This document shows, piece after piece, positions 37,306 through 46,420 of a stretch of 64,000 nt of DNA. The stretch is from Zobellia uliginosa (lineage in GTDB: Bacteria; Bacteroidota; Bacteroidia; Flavobacteriales; Flavobacteriaceae). How positions within the stretch are numbered: position 1 is the stretch's first letter; each line of letters starts with the position of its first letter. The stretch spans positions 701,166-765,165 of the forward strand of contig NZ_JAHKPY010000012.1 in NCBI RefSeq assembly GCF_018860745.1. The letters are read 5' to 3'. Under the pieces are notes generated by a model. It made no database searches. It was not told the origin of the DNA and saw only the letters and a list, made by a program, of their open reading frames with translations. Position numbers and translations under genes: made by a program.

Positions 37306-38852
37306 TGAAAGAGCATTATGATGTAGTGGTAGTTGGTAGTGGCATGGGCGGTCTCGTTTCTGCTATTATCATGGCGCGCGAAGGTAAGAGTGTCTGCGTA
37401 TTGGAAAAAAACAACCAATACGGTGGCAACTTACAGACTTTTGTTCGTGAACGGACCATTTTTGACACAGGTGTTCATTATTTAGGCGGATTGGATAAAG
37501 GTCAGAACCTCTACCGTTATTTTAAGTATCTAGATATCTTAGACGGACTCTCCCTTACACGATTAGACGAAGACGGTTTTGACCTGATTACTTTTGATGG
37601 CGATGAAAAAGAGTACCCGCATGCACAAGGCTATCAAAATTTTGAACAAAAACTAGCAGAACAATTTCCTGAGGAAAAAAAGGCCATTCATACCTATTGC
37701 GAAAAACTACAGGAAACCTGTAGCGCATTTCCACTTTACAACTTAAAATTGGGCAAACCATATCATGACGATACCGAGCTATTTACCCTTCCGGCAAAAG
37801 CCTATATTGATTCGGTTACTCAAAATGAAAAACTAAGAGCCGTGCTTGCAGGTTCTAATCTGCTATATGCGGGTGAAGCAGATAAAACCCCTTTCTATGT
37901 CCATGCACTTTCTACGAACTCGTACATTCAAAGTTCGTACAGATGTGCAGATGGCGGTAGTCAGATTACCAAGCTTCTTATAAAAAGATTAAAAGAAAGT
38001 GGAGGAGAGACATTCAAACATAGTGAAGTAACCCAATTTCATGTTGAGGACAAACAGGTAGTTTCGGTCATCACGAAAAAGGGCGAGACCATAAAAGGCG
38101 ACTTGTTCATCTCCAACATAGAACCTAAAATTACACTTAAAATGGTTGGAGAGGAACATTTCCGAAAATCTTACGCCAACCGTATTAAAAATATAGAAAG
38201 TACCGTTTCCGCTTTTAGTATTCATATTGTTTTGAAGCCTGAAACTTTCAAATATCTGAACCATAATTATTATCATTTTAAAGACCATAAAACAATTTGG
38301 AACTCACATAACTACACTCAAGAATCATGGCCAGAAGCCTACATGGTTTCAATGGGCACCCGCAAAAACCAAGGAGAATGGGGAGACCAACTTACCGCCA
38401 TCACGTATATGCGCTATGAAGAGCTAAAGCCCTGGTCCAGCACATTCAATACCGTTGCACAGAAAAATAGTCGCGGGGAAACCTATGAAGAATTTAAAGC
38501 GTCAAAAATAGAGGCTTTTCTAAAGGTACTTGAAGCGAAGTTTCCCAACCTACGTGAATGCATTCAATCGGTTCACACCTCTACCCCATTATCGTACAGA
38601 GACTATATTGGCTGCAATGAAGGTTCTATGTACGGCTACGCAAAAGATTACCGTAACCCATTAAAGACATTTATTTCTCCCCGCACCAAAATAAAAAACC
38701 TATTTTTCACAGGCCAAAGCATTAATATGCACGGAATTTTAGGGGTTACCATTAGCAGTGTGGTTACCTGTTCCGAGATTTTAGGTAGTGAATATTTGTT
38801 AAGCAAAATAACCAAAGGGAGCTCTAAGACCAACGAAAAAATTGATGCATAA
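37305..38852 (+). CDS. FAD-dependent oxidoreductase, phytoene desaturase (CrtI)-like
   Basis: 515 aa. The FAD motif VVVGSGMGGLVSAIIMAREG (about 9-28) and the EKNNQYGGNLQTF block match the CrtI/CrtO family. The C-terminal MHGILGVTISSVVTCSEIL is also of that type. In this context it more likely acts on the polyene or the resorcinol than on a carotenoid, because no crtB or crtE is in the window. It shares one base with both neighbours. Confidence 0.88.
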   Translation: MKEHYDVVVVGSGMGGLVSAIIMAREGKSVCVLEKNNQYGGNLQTFVRERTIFDTGVHYLGGLDKGQNLYRYFKYLDILDGLSLTRLDEDGFDLITFDGDEKEYPHAQGYQNFEQKLAEQFPEEKKAIHTYCEKLQETCSAFPLYNLKLGKPYHDDTELFTLPAKAYIDSVTQNEKLRAVLAGSNLLYAGEADKTPFYVHALSTNSYIQSSYRCADGGSQITKLLIKRLKESGGETFKHSEVTQFHVEDKQVVSVITKKGETIKGDLFISNIEPKITLKMVGEEHFRKSYANRIKNIESTVSAFSIHIVLKPETFKYLNHNYYHFKDHKTIWNSHNYTQESWPEAYMVSMGTRKNQGEWGDQLTAITYMRYEELKPWSSTFNTVAQKNSRGETYEEFKASKIEAFLKVLEAKFPNLRECIQSVHTSTPLSYRDYIGCNEGSMYGYAKDYRNPLKTFISPRTKIKNLFFTGQSINMHGILGVTISSVVTCSEILGSEYLLSKITKGSSKTNEKIDA

Positions 38853-39733
38853 TGGGACAGTTTAAATCAACACCAGTAGAACGGGTAGAAAACATCTCAA
38901 AGGCAGATTTTATAAAAAACTACTACAAACCGCAAAAGCCTGTTCTCATTACCGGTTTGACCAAAGATTGGCCAGCGTTCGAGAAATGGAAACTAGATTA
39001 CGTTCAGGAACGAGCGGGAGACCAAATTGTACCGTTATATAATAACGAACCTGCCAAAGACAAGGAAAGTGTATATGCTCCAAAAAAGGAAATGAAGTTG
39101 AGCGAGTATATTGAAATTTTAAAAACCGAACCTACGGATCTACGGATTTTCTTTTACAATATTTTAAAGGAAATGCCGGAATTGCTCAAAGACTTTGAAT
39201 ACCCGGATATTGGCCTTAAATTCTTTAAAAAACTACCTGCACTGTTTTTTGGAGGAGGGAAATCTAAAGTTTTTATGCATTATGATATTGACTTGCCGGA
39301 CAGTATGCATTTTCATTTTGATGGTGACAAGATCGTAAATCTTTTTTCACCGGAACAAACGCAATACTTATATAAAGTTCCATTTTCCATTCATAATATT
39401 GAGGATATAGACATGGACAATCCGGATTTTGAGAAATATCCTGCTTTGCAATATGCACAAGAAATCCGTGCTGAAATGAAACATGGCGATGCCCTTTATA
39501 TGCCAAGTGGGTATTGGCACAGTATCCGCTATCTTAACGGGGGTTTTTCTATGACGCTTAGGGCGCTACCCAGACACCCCGGTCGTTTTGCCAATATGCT
39601 ATACAATGTTATGATTATGCGTCATATTGATAATCTCACCCGAAAATATCGGGGTCAAAAATGGTTGGACTATAAAGACCGTTGGGCCATAAAACGAACG
39701 GAAAAGAATCTAAAAACGAGACATAATAGGTAA
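38852..39733 (+). CDS. Cupin-like (JmjC-related) oxygenase-type protein
   Basis: 293 aa. The start KADFIKNYYKPQKPVLITGLTKDWPAF and the later HxD site FMHYDIDLPDSMHFHF with GDALYMPSGYWHSIRYL form the cupin-8/JmjC pattern, with metal ligands His, Asp and a distal His. Such proteins are Fe(II)/2-oxoglutarate hydroxylases. It could hydroxylate the aryl head or the resorcinol; this is inference from the cluster. Confidence 0.82.
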   Translation: MGQFKSTPVERVENISKADFIKNYYKPQKPVLITGLTKDWPAFEKWKLDYVQERAGDQIVPLYNNEPAKDKESVYAPKKEMKLSEYIEILKTEPTDLRIFFYNILKEMPELLKDFEYPDIGLKFFKKLPALFFGGGKSKVFMHYDIDLPDSMHFHFDGDKIVNLFSPEQTQYLYKVPFSIHNIEDIDMDNPDFEKYPALQYAQEIRAEMKHGDALYMPSGYWHSIRYLNGGFSMTLRALPRHPGRFANMLYNVMIMRHIDNLTRKYRGQKWLDYKDRWAIKRTEKNLKTRHNR

Positions 39734-39783
39734 GGCACCGTACTTTTACACATAGCTCGTTTTTTGAATAGCCGATAGACATC

Positions 39784-41460
39784 ATGCCGCAAAAAAAAAT
39801 TCCAAAAATATACGTACTTCTAGGCTTTACTTTCCTTCTGGTTTCCTGTGGCGTTAAAAAATCACTGAGAGACCTACCCAATATCAGTCAATACGAAACA
39901 GATGTGGCCCAACGGCATCAACTTACAGATTCCTCCTTTGTTCTAGGCAATAATTTTTTAACCAAAAACCAACAAGGCATTTATGAACTTTACGTTTCCG
40001 GTAACCCCTATGAATTGGGTCTAAAAACGGGTAGTCTTACAAGAGAGCTGTTTCAAGAACAAGAAAAAGTTTTCATTGAAAAAATAGACGACCTAGTTCC
40101 TTCGGAAAAAAAACAGAAAATGCTACGGAAGTTCTTAGCTTGGTTCAATCGGAAGATGTACAAACATGTAGATGAACAGTATAAGGCAGAGATTTACGGA
40201 ATAGCTCATTATGCTTCAAAGAATTATGACCGTATAGCGGCACCCTACCCGCGTGTTATGTACTTTCATGGCGCTCATGATATTGGCCATGCCTTACAAG
40301 ATCTAGCGCTGGTTGGCTGCTCATCTTTTGCAGCTTGGGGCGACCATACTGAAGATGGAAAACTTCTTATTGGTAGAAATTTTGATTTTTATGCTGGTGA
40401 TGACTTTGCCAAGAACAAGATTATTGCTTTTGTAGCTCCTGATGAAGGCTATAAATTCATGTCCGTTACTTGGGGAGGAATGATCGGCGTAGTTTCAGGT
40501 ATGAACGACCAAGGTTTGACCGTAACCATCAATGCAGGAAAGTCCAAGTTCCCTTTGGTGGCAAAAACTCCTATTTCATTGGTAACACGAGAGATTTTAC
40601 AATACGCATCAACTATAGAGGAAGCCATCTCTATTGCCAAAAAACGGGAAGTATTCGTTTCCGAATCTATTTTCATTGGAAGTGCCAAGGATAAAAAAGC
40701 AGCCCTAATTGAGGTTTCCCCGCACAATTTTGGAGTGTATGAAGTAGAGAACAACAATCAGTTGGTATGTTCCAATCACTTTCAAAGTGCAGCCTACGCT
40801 AAAGACAAAAAGAATAAAAAACATATATTCGAAAGCCATTCTCAATATCGTTACGAACGTATGGAGGAGCTTTTGGAAGAAGAACCAAAGGTGACTCCGG
40901 AAAGTGCCGTAAGTATTCTACGAAACAAGAACGGACTTAATAACGAACGCATAGGTTACGGCAATGAAAAAGCCTTGAACCAAATGCTAGCCCATCATGG
41001 TATCGTGTTTCAACCGGAAGATTTAAAAGTTTGGGTGTCTAGCAATCCGTATCAATTGGGCGAATTTGTAGCTTATGACTTGAATGAGATTTTTGAGAAC
41101 ATTAAAAAGAACCCGGAAGCACGCCCTATTTCATCTTCCAGCGAAAATATTGAAGCTGACCCTTTTTTACAAACTTTGGCGTATCGTCACTACGAATGCT
41201 ACAGAGAGTTAAAAAGTGAGATTACTACTGCTATTGCCTCCGAAGAAAAAATTGAAACTTCTTTATTATCGGAATTTGTAGCGGTAAATCCTGATTTATG
41301 GGAGGTCCATTTTCTCGTTGGAACCTACTATTACGAAAACGAATTGTATCAAAAAGCGCTTGAAGCTTTTGAAGCGGCAAAAACCAAAGAAGTAACTACC
41401 GTACCTGACATGGAGGCACTAGACAAATACATAAAAAAAACCAAAAGGAAGCTCAAATAA
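39784..41460 (+). CDS. C45-type Ntn hydrolase/acyltransferase, lipoprotein
   Basis: 558 aa lipoprotein (lipobox LLVSCGV, Cys near 20). The block LVGCSSFAAWGDHTEDGKLLIGRNFDFY carries Cys179, the expected N-terminal nucleophile after self-cleavage in the C45 (isopenicillin acyltransferase) and choloylglycine-like families. The C-terminal 100 residues look like a TPR pair (YYYENELYQKALEAFEAAK). Facing the periplasm, it could cleave or transfer an acyl group on the pigment. It overlaps the next gene by one base. Confidence 0.8.
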   Translation: MPQKKIPKIYVLLGFTFLLVSCGVKKSLRDLPNISQYETDVAQRHQLTDSSFVLGNNFLTKNQQGIYELYVSGNPYELGLKTGSLTRELFQEQEKVFIEKIDDLVPSEKKQKMLRKFLAWFNRKMYKHVDEQYKAEIYGIAHYASKNYDRIAAPYPRVMYFHGAHDIGHALQDLALVGCSSFAAWGDHTEDGKLLIGRNFDFYAGDDFAKNKIIAFVAPDEGYKFMSVTWGGMIGVVSGMNDQGLTVTINAGKSKFPLVAKTPISLVTREILQYASTIEEAISIAKKREVFVSESIFIGSAKDKKAALIEVSPHNFGVYEVENNNQLVCSNHFQSAAYAKDKKNKKHIFESHSQYRYERMEELLEEEPKVTPESAVSILRNKNGLNNERIGYGNEKALNQMLAHHGIVFQPEDLKVWVSSNPYQLGEFVAYDLNEIFENIKKNPEARPISSSSENIEADPFLQTLAYRHYECYRELKSEITTAIASEEKIETSLLSEFVAVNPDLWEVHFLVGTYYYENELYQKALEAFEAAKTKEVTTVPDMEALDKYIKKTKRKLK

Positions 41461-42749
41461 TGATTCCAGAAATAGAAAAAGCATCCGTAGAGCAAATAAA
41501 GGCCTTTCAAGAAGAAAGGCTTTGCAAGCTTATTAGCTACGTTGCTGAAAATTCGCCATACTACCGGCGTCTTTTTAGACAGTATAAAATACTTCCTTCG
41601 GACATCAACTCGCTTGAAGACTTGGCAAGAATACCTGTAACGACCAAAGAGCAGTTACAGACTAATAATGACGATTTTCTTTGCGTTCCGAAATCGCAGA
41701 TTATCGATTTTGTAACCACCTCCGGAACGTTGGGCGAACCCGTAATTCTTGGTCAGACGGATAAAGATTTAGACCGCTTGGCCCATAATGAAGCTATTTC
41801 ACTTGCATGTTCTGGTGTAAACGCAGATGATATTATACAGATGACCACCACTATGGACCGCAGGTTTATGGCCGGTCTCGCTTATTTTATGGGAGTTAGA
41901 AAATTGGGAGCGGGAATCATTCGTGTGGGTGCGGGTATACCTGAATTGCAATGGGATACTATTCTAAAGTTCAACCCTACCTACCTTATTGTAGTGCCCT
42001 CCTTTTTATTAAAACTAATTCAGTATGCCGAAAATCACGGCATAAATATTAATACCTCAGGAGTAAAAGGGGCCATTTGTATTGGGGAATCCTTACGGAA
42101 CCAAGATTTTTCATTGAATGTTCTTGCCGAAAAAATTAAATCCAAGTGGAACATTGAACTGTATTCCACTTACGCCTCTACTGAAATGAGTACCGCTTTT
42201 GCCGAATGTTCGGAACAGCAAGGAGGACACCATCATCCGGAGCTTATTATTGCCGAAATCTTGGATGAGGATAATCAGCCTGTTGCCGATGGTCAGGAAG
42301 GGGAACTTACGATTACAACGCTGGGCGTTGAAGCTATGCCGCTGCTTCGTTTTAAAACAGGTGATATTGTGGTTGCCCATACTTCACCTTGTGCATGTGG
42401 TAGAAACACCATGCGTTTAGGACCTGTGGTTGGACGAAAGAAACAAATGATCAAGTACAAGGGCACTACCCTCTATCCACCTGCAATGGACAATCTATTG
42501 AACGATTTTGAGGAAGTGGAAGGTTATGTATTCGAGATTTATCATAACGAGATTGGTACGGATGAGATTTTGATTAAAATCGCCTCATCTTCTGCGGACC
42601 ATAAATTGATGCAGGCCATTAAAGACCATTTTAGGTCTAAATTGAGAGTGTCGCCTAATATTGAACTTTGCGATTCGGAAGAAATTCAGAAGTTACGGAT
42701 GTCCAAACTGGGAAGGAAACCTATTAGCGTGATTGATAAGCGGGCGTAG
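41460..42749 (+). CDS. AMP-dependent ligase, phenylacetate-CoA ligase (PaaK)-like
   Basis: 429 aa adenylate-forming enzyme: phosphate-binding TTSGTLGEPVILGQT (about 86-100), YSTYASTEMSTAFAEC (about 238), LLRFKTGDIVVAH and the C-terminal GRKKQMIKYKGTTLYPPAMDN. The SPCACGRN cysteine pair is a PaaK feature. It should activate an aromatic acid, most likely 4-coumarate made by the tyrosine ammonia-lyase, for loading on a carrier protein. It is the last gene of the cluster. Confidence 0.88.
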   Translation: MIPEIEKASVEQIKAFQEERLCKLISYVAENSPYYRRLFRQYKILPSDINSLEDLARIPVTTKEQLQTNNDDFLCVPKSQIIDFVTTSGTLGEPVILGQTDKDLDRLAHNEAISLACSGVNADDIIQMTTTMDRRFMAGLAYFMGVRKLGAGIIRVGAGIPELQWDTILKFNPTYLIVVPSFLLKLIQYAENHGININTSGVKGAICIGESLRNQDFSLNVLAEKIKSKWNIELYSTYASTEMSTAFAECSEQQGGHHHPELIIAEILDEDNQPVADGQEGELTITTLGVEAMPLLRFKTGDIVVAHTSPCACGRNTMRLGPVVGRKKQMIKYKGTTLYPPAMDNLLNDFEEVEGYVFEIYHNEIGTDEILIKIASSSADHKLMQAIKDHFRSKLRVSPNIELCDSEEIQKLRMSKLGRKPISVIDKRA

Positions 42750-42753
42750 CACC

Positions 42754-42914
42754 TGTCTTCGACTGCGCTCAGACATATGGTGCTATTCACGTAATAAATG
42801 TTTGTTTCAGATTGCGCTCAGACAAGCACAACACGCAAAACTAACGTCAATTGCAGTACACAAAGCCAAAAACATAGCTTTTACGGAATGTCACCCCGAG
42901 CGCAGTCACGGGCT
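42754..42914. repeat. REP-like short repeats with core TGCGCTCAG
   Basis: Three related units lie in this spacer: 42754-42775 (TGTCTTCGACTGCGCTCAGA with TGTCT/AGACA ends), 42802-42825 (TTGT...ACAA ends, core TGCGCTCAG) and 42889-42914 (CCCGAGCGCAGTCACGGG, the core inverted). A further inverted copy is at 43272-43291. The units flank the GIY-YIG gene and end the flexirubin region. Confidence 0.6.
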
Positions 42915-43237
42915 TAGGAACACCCATCTGGCTTGTACTTTGAATGCGTGTAATTTCGGCATTCGGCAAGTATTTGAAGTCGCTCGAATTTACCGTTCAT
43001 CAATGCTATCTTTTTAGCCCGTGACCAGCCTTTCAACTGCCTTTCGAACTTAAGAGCTTCATGTGCTTTTGGAAATTGTAAATGGTACAGCAACTTCACC
43101 GGACGTCTTGTGCTAGTGTATGCATTCTCATAGAACCCAGTTTGATGCTCAACTAGCCTACGGTCAACATCATTTGTAAAACCCGTATAATAACTTTTAT
43201 CGGAGCATTCCAGTATGTAGATGTAATAGGGTCCCAT
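42914..43237 (-). CDS. Small GIY-YIG nuclease family protein
   Basis: 107 aa. The start MGPYYIYILECSDKSYYTGFTNDVDRRLVEHQ is the GIY-YIG catalytic core (YIY...YTG, with Arg and a downstream Glu in ALKFERQLKGW). These single-domain proteins are plentiful in Bacteroidota and their role is not known. The start at 43237 is used; an extension to 43294 would read through a REP-like repeat. The gene is enclosed by REP-like units and its 3' end touches the unit at 42889-42914. Confidence 0.87.
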   Translation of the reverse strand: MGPYYIYILECSDKSYYTGFTNDVDRRLVEHQTGFYENAYTSTRRPVKLLYHLQFPKAHEALKFERQLKGWSRAKKIALMNGKFERLQILAECRNYTHSKYKPDGCS

Positions 43238-43261
43238 GAAATTTGCTTTTTGAGCGTGAGC

Positions 43262-43303
43262 GTAAAATGCGCGGCTGAGCGCAGCCGAAGCCACGCATTT
43301 TAC
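43262..43303. repeat. Inverted repeat at the recQ 3' end
   Basis: GTAAAATGCG (43262-43271) is the exact reverse complement of CGCATTTTAC (43294-43303), around a GC-rich loop holding the REP-like core CTGAGCGCAGCCGAAG. The right arm overlaps the recQ stop codon. It may be the recQ terminator and a fourth copy of the REP-like unit. Confidence 0.65.
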
Positions 43304-45393
43304 TTCCCTATCAAATACAGCCCCATTTGAATTTTCCAGTAGGGCATCTTCTCTTCAAAATGTTCAAAGAATACTTTTAGTCCCTCGGGGTTTTCAAGTT
43401 CGGAATGGGCTTTTTTAATTTTTACAATTTCATCCTTAGAAATAAACTGACTCAAATCTACATCGGCGCCTTCGGCATGGGCTTTTTGAAGGTGGTTGTA
43501 AATGCTACTTTCCTGTATTCCACGCTGCATAGCAATATCCTGAACCGAAAACCCCTCTTGCAACAGTTGAAACGACAGTTGGTGACTCGGATTTTTCTTT
43601 GGTTTCTTTTTTGGTTTGGGCGCGTTTATCTCCTTGAGAAATGCTTCGGCGTACTTTTCAAGCTTCGCTTGTCCTACCCCAGAAATTTCTAGGAATTCCG
43701 TTTCGTTTTTGGGGCGTTTTTCTTCCATATCCTTTAAACTGGCATCACTAAAAACCACGTAGGCAGGTACATTTTGTTCGGCTGCAATTTGTTGTCGCAA
43801 TACCCGTAGTTTTTCGAACAACCCGGTGGCTGCTGTTTTGGACTGGCTAGTTTTCTTGGCTTTACCTTTTTCTTTCTTCTCTAAAATAGCAAGTTGTATC
43901 TGCTTCTTCTCATACAGCACCTGTTTTGCCAATGGCGTAAGCGACAGCCTACCGCCTTCCCTAAAATTAATGGAAAGCACACCTTGGTTCAACAACTGAA
44001 TTATATATTGCTGTAAATCTTGCCAAGACACTTCTTTTACGGCACCGTACGTTTTTATATGCTGATACCCTTTTTCCATCACTTGGGCATTTTGCGCACC
44101 GCGAAGTACATCTACCAACATACCCATCGCTTCTTTTTCCTTTAAACGCGCTACTCCGGAGCAGATTTTTTGTGTAAGCACGGTAGCATCAAAATATTTG
44201 GGAGGCCGGTTACAGATATCACAATTGCCACAATTCTGGGTCATGTGCTCCCCAAAATAGTTGAGCAAAGCAATCCGCCGGCAACTTAAAGCTTCGGCAA
44301 ATTGCTGCATGCGCTCTAACTTGGCATACTCCACATCTGCATTTTCGCTGGTATTGATGAACCTTCGCAATTGTGCTACATCGGCAAAACTATAAAAAAG
44401 CAAAGCTTGTGCAGGCAGGCTATCCCGACCTCCACGACCTATTTCTTGATAATAGCCCTCTATATTTTTCGGCAAGTTATAATGGATGACCCAACGTACG
44501 TTACTCTTATCTATTCCCATTCCAAAAGCAATGGTCGCTACAATTATGGGCACGCGGTCTGTAATAAAATCTTCTTGCACCTTGCTACGTTCATCCGCAG
44601 GAAGACCTGCGCTGTAGGCTTTCGCATTAAAACCGGAAGCCACAAGTTTATCCGCAATGGTCTGGGTACTTTTTCGGCTTAGGCAATAGATGATTCCGCT
44701 TTCATTAGGTCGCTCTGCTAGAAACTCCAAAATCTGGGTAATCCTATCCTGTGCCGGACGTACCTCCAAAGAAATATTGGGCCGATTGAAAGATGCCAGA
44801 TGCCGCAACGCCTGTGGAATTCGTAACTGGTCTAAAATATCGTCCTGCGTTGTTTTATCCGCCGTAGCGGTCAATGCAATTATAGGCACCTGTGGAAAAC
44901 GTTGTTTTAGACTCCCAAGTTGAGTATATGCAGGTCGAAAATCGTGACCCCAAGAAGAGATACAATGTGCCTCATCTATGGCAAAAAGGCTAATGGTTAT
45001 TTCCAAAATAATATGTTGCAATAGCGCTAAACTCTCCGGTGCTACGTACAATAACTTCAGCTCACCCTTAAACAATTTGGTCTCTACCTCTTCTTTTTTT
45101 GAAGCTTCCAATGAACTATTAAAATAAGCTGCAGAAATACCATTTCCGGTCAAAGCATCTACTTGGTCTTTCATTAAAGCAATAAGCGGAGAAATTACGA
45201 TAGCCGTACCTTCCATAGATAAGGCCGGAAGTTGAAAGCAAAGCGATTTTCCACCACCCGTAGGCATAATGGCCAGCACATCTTTTTTAGCAAGTACATC
45301 GCTAATAACGTTCCATTGGTTGGCCCGAAACGAATCGTAACCAAAATTTGTTTTTAAAAGAGGAAGTAGTTCTTGTTCTGTTGTAAGCGTCAT
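43300..45393 (-). CDS. recQ: ATP-dependent DNA helicase RecQ
   Basis: 697 aa. Walker A PTGGGKS (44-50), DEAH box (140-143), the ARO loop [11 protein letters not shown], the RQC zinc cysteines in [11 protein letters not shown]...[11 protein letters not shown], an HRDC domain (about 535-605) and a C-terminal helix-turn-helix segment ([22 protein letters not shown]). The start at 45393 gives [13 protein letters not shown]; a longer reading frame to 45492 only translates an inverted repeat. It unwinds DNA in recombination and repair and lies downstream of ssb on the same strand. Confidence 0.95.
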   Translation of the reverse strand: MTLTTEQELLPLLKTNFGYDSFRANQWNVISDVLAKKDVLAIMPTGGGKSLCFQLPALSMEGTAIVISPLIALMKDQVDALTGNGISAAYFNSSLEASKKEEVETKLFKGELKLLYVAPESLALLQHIILEITISLFAIDEAHCISSWGHDFRPAYTQLGSLKQRFPQVPIIALTATADKTTQDDILDQLRIPQALRHLASFNRPNISLEVRPAQDRITQILEFLAERPNESGIIYCLSRKSTQTIADKLVASGFNAKAYSAGLPADERSKVQEDFITDRVPIIVATIAFGMGIDKSNVRWVIHYNLPKNIEGYYQEIGRGGRDSLPAQALLFYSFADVAQLRRFINTSENADVEYAKLERMQQFAEALSCRRIALLNYFGEHMTQNCGNCDICNRPPKYFDATVLTQKICSGVARLKEKEAMGMLVDVLRGAQNAQVMEKGYQHIKTYGAVKEVSWQDLQQYIIQLLNQGVLSINFREGGRLSLTPLAKQVLYEKKQIQLAILEKKEKGKAKKTSQSKTAATGLFEKLRVLRQQIAAEQNVPAYVVFSDASLKDMEEKRPKNETEFLEISGVGQAKLEKYAEAFLKEINAPKPKKKPKKNPSHQLSFQLLQEGFSVQDIAMQRGIQESSIYNHLQKAHAEGADVDLSQFISKDEIVKIKKAHSELENPEGLKVFFEHFEEKMPYWKIQMGLYLIGK

Positions 45394-45424
45394 GTAATAC
45401 GTATAGAGATTCTTGCTCAAAAGA

Positions 45425-45500
45425 GCCGTTTTAGCAAACGAAGCGGACCGAAAGTAGCGTATGGCACCACTCCGTAAAGGCTTCGTTTGCAAAGAACGGC
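45425..45500. repeat. Inverted repeat between ssb and recQ
   Basis: Left arm 45425-45444 and right arm 45480-45500 are near-perfect reverse complements (about 19 of 20 with one extra base), loop 35 bases. It fills most of the spacer between the ssb stop and the recQ start. It could be the ssb terminator or a small mobile palindromic element; no T-run follows directly. Confidence 0.6.
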
Positions 45501-45505
45501 ATATT

Positions 45506-45838
45506 CTATTTACCCAACATTAAAAGTTCGTTACAACGTACTTCTGTTATGTATCGTTTTTCACCCTCTTTGGTCTCATACGAGCGGTGGGTAAGTTTTC
45601 CCTCTACAGCTACCTGCTTTCCTTTGGTTAAATAATTTTCTACGATTTCTGCGGTCTTTCCCCAAGCTACCACATTGTGCCATTGGGTATCATCTACACG
45701 CTCTCCTTGTGCGTTTTTATAACTCTCTGTAGTAGCTATGGAAAACTTGGCAAGTTTATTACCATTGTCCATGTTTACAATTTCTGGGTCTTGACCCAAA
45801 TTACCGATCAACTGTACTTTGTTTTTTAAGGCGTTCAT
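45506..45838 (-). CDS. ssb: Single-stranded DNA-binding protein, short form
   Basis: 110 aa OB-fold [56 protein letters not shown]. It stops at NELLMLGK, so it lacks the disordered tail and acidic tip (DDIPF type) by which standard SSBs of about 160-180 aa recruit repair proteins. It may be an accessory SSB. recQ lies 112 bp downstream. Confidence 0.93.
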   Translation of the reverse strand: MNALKNKVQLIGNLGQDPEIVNMDNGNKLAKFSIATTESYKNAQGERVDDTQWHNVVAWGKTAEIVENYLTKGKQVAVEGKLTHRSYETKEGEKRYITEVRCNELLMLGK

Positions 45839-45893
45839 TCTATTAGTTTTACGTTAAACAGTTTTACTATTGAACCACAATGATTCAACACTG

Positions 45894-45901
45894 CAAACAT
45901 A
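45894..45901 (-). promoter_or_regulatory. Candidate -7 element of ssb
   Basis: On the minus strand TATGTTTG, matching TAnnTTTG, 56 bases before the ssb ATG. The -33 TTG is not well placed. Confidence 0.45.
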
Positions 45902-46029
45902 GAACGAGCACCAAAATGTATTCGGTTACAAAACAATTGTTTTCGTTTGTAAACGTTTGAAAATGGATAAAAAACAATAGTAATACTTTAAAACACTGTA
46001 TATATGTATGTTTTGGAGGATTTGTTTAA

Positions 46030-46086
46030 ATTACGGCTAAAATAGAAATAAACGTACCTATGTACGTTTATACAATTGTTATCTGC
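46030..46086 (+). repeat. Right-half repeat at the upstream edge of the cassette array
   Basis: This stretch has the form of the right arm only of the repeats further on: GTACGTTTATACAATT leading to GTTATCTGC (46078-46086), after which the first gene starts 15 bases later. GTTATCTGC is the exact reverse complement of GCAGATAAC at 47119-47127, the start of the next repeat. A small palindrome CGTACCTATGTACG lies just before. Confidence 0.55.
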
Positions 46087-46100
46087 AAGCTGAAAAAAAT

Positions 46101-46418
46101 ATGACAACTGAAGAATTTGTAAAAGCCTTTTACTGCGAGAAACAGGATTTTCTGAAAGAATATCTGTCGGACAATACTCAAACCGAAGCTGGAGAATTAA
46201 TTAAAAAACTCAAATTGACCGCCAACCAAACCGAAATAATGGGAAAGGTTTTGGATTCTGCATTTACCGATATTTTCTACACAATATTACTTGGACTGGA
46301 TGGGGCTGCTTCAATTGGTGGACATCAAGAAATTTATGAATTAAAAGATGAAAATGGTAACAAGTTCAGTGGAGAAATCGAAGGTTTTGCTTATGAATAC
46401 TTTCATGAATCAAATTAA
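46101..46418 (+). CDS. Cassette 1, first gene: hypothetical protein
   Basis: 105 aa, acidic, no signal peptide or membrane segment. The sequence MGKVLDSAFTDIFYTILLGLDGAASIGGHQEIYELKDENGN is the most distinctive part. It recalls small cytoplasmic proteins of unknown role, some near toxin systems, but I do not recognise a named family. It starts 15 bp after the cassette boundary and is followed 2 bp later by the second gene of the same cassette, so the two probably act together. Confidence 0.72.
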   Translation: MTTEEFVKAFYCEKQDFLKEYLSDNTQTEAGELIKKLKLTANQTEIMGKVLDSAFTDIFYTILLGLDGAASIGGHQEIYELKDENGNKFSGEIEGFAYEYFHESN

Positions 46419-46420
46419 GA

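Noticed and set aside
42733-43017. Open frame with a CHPERS-like stretch over the REP-like units
   Set aside because: It translates the repeats and the opposite strand of the GIY-YIG gene; no coding signal of its own.
45394-45492. N-terminal extension of recQ by 33 codons
   Set aside because: It only translates the inverted repeat 45425-45500; [10 protein letters not shown] at 45393 is the normal RecQ start.
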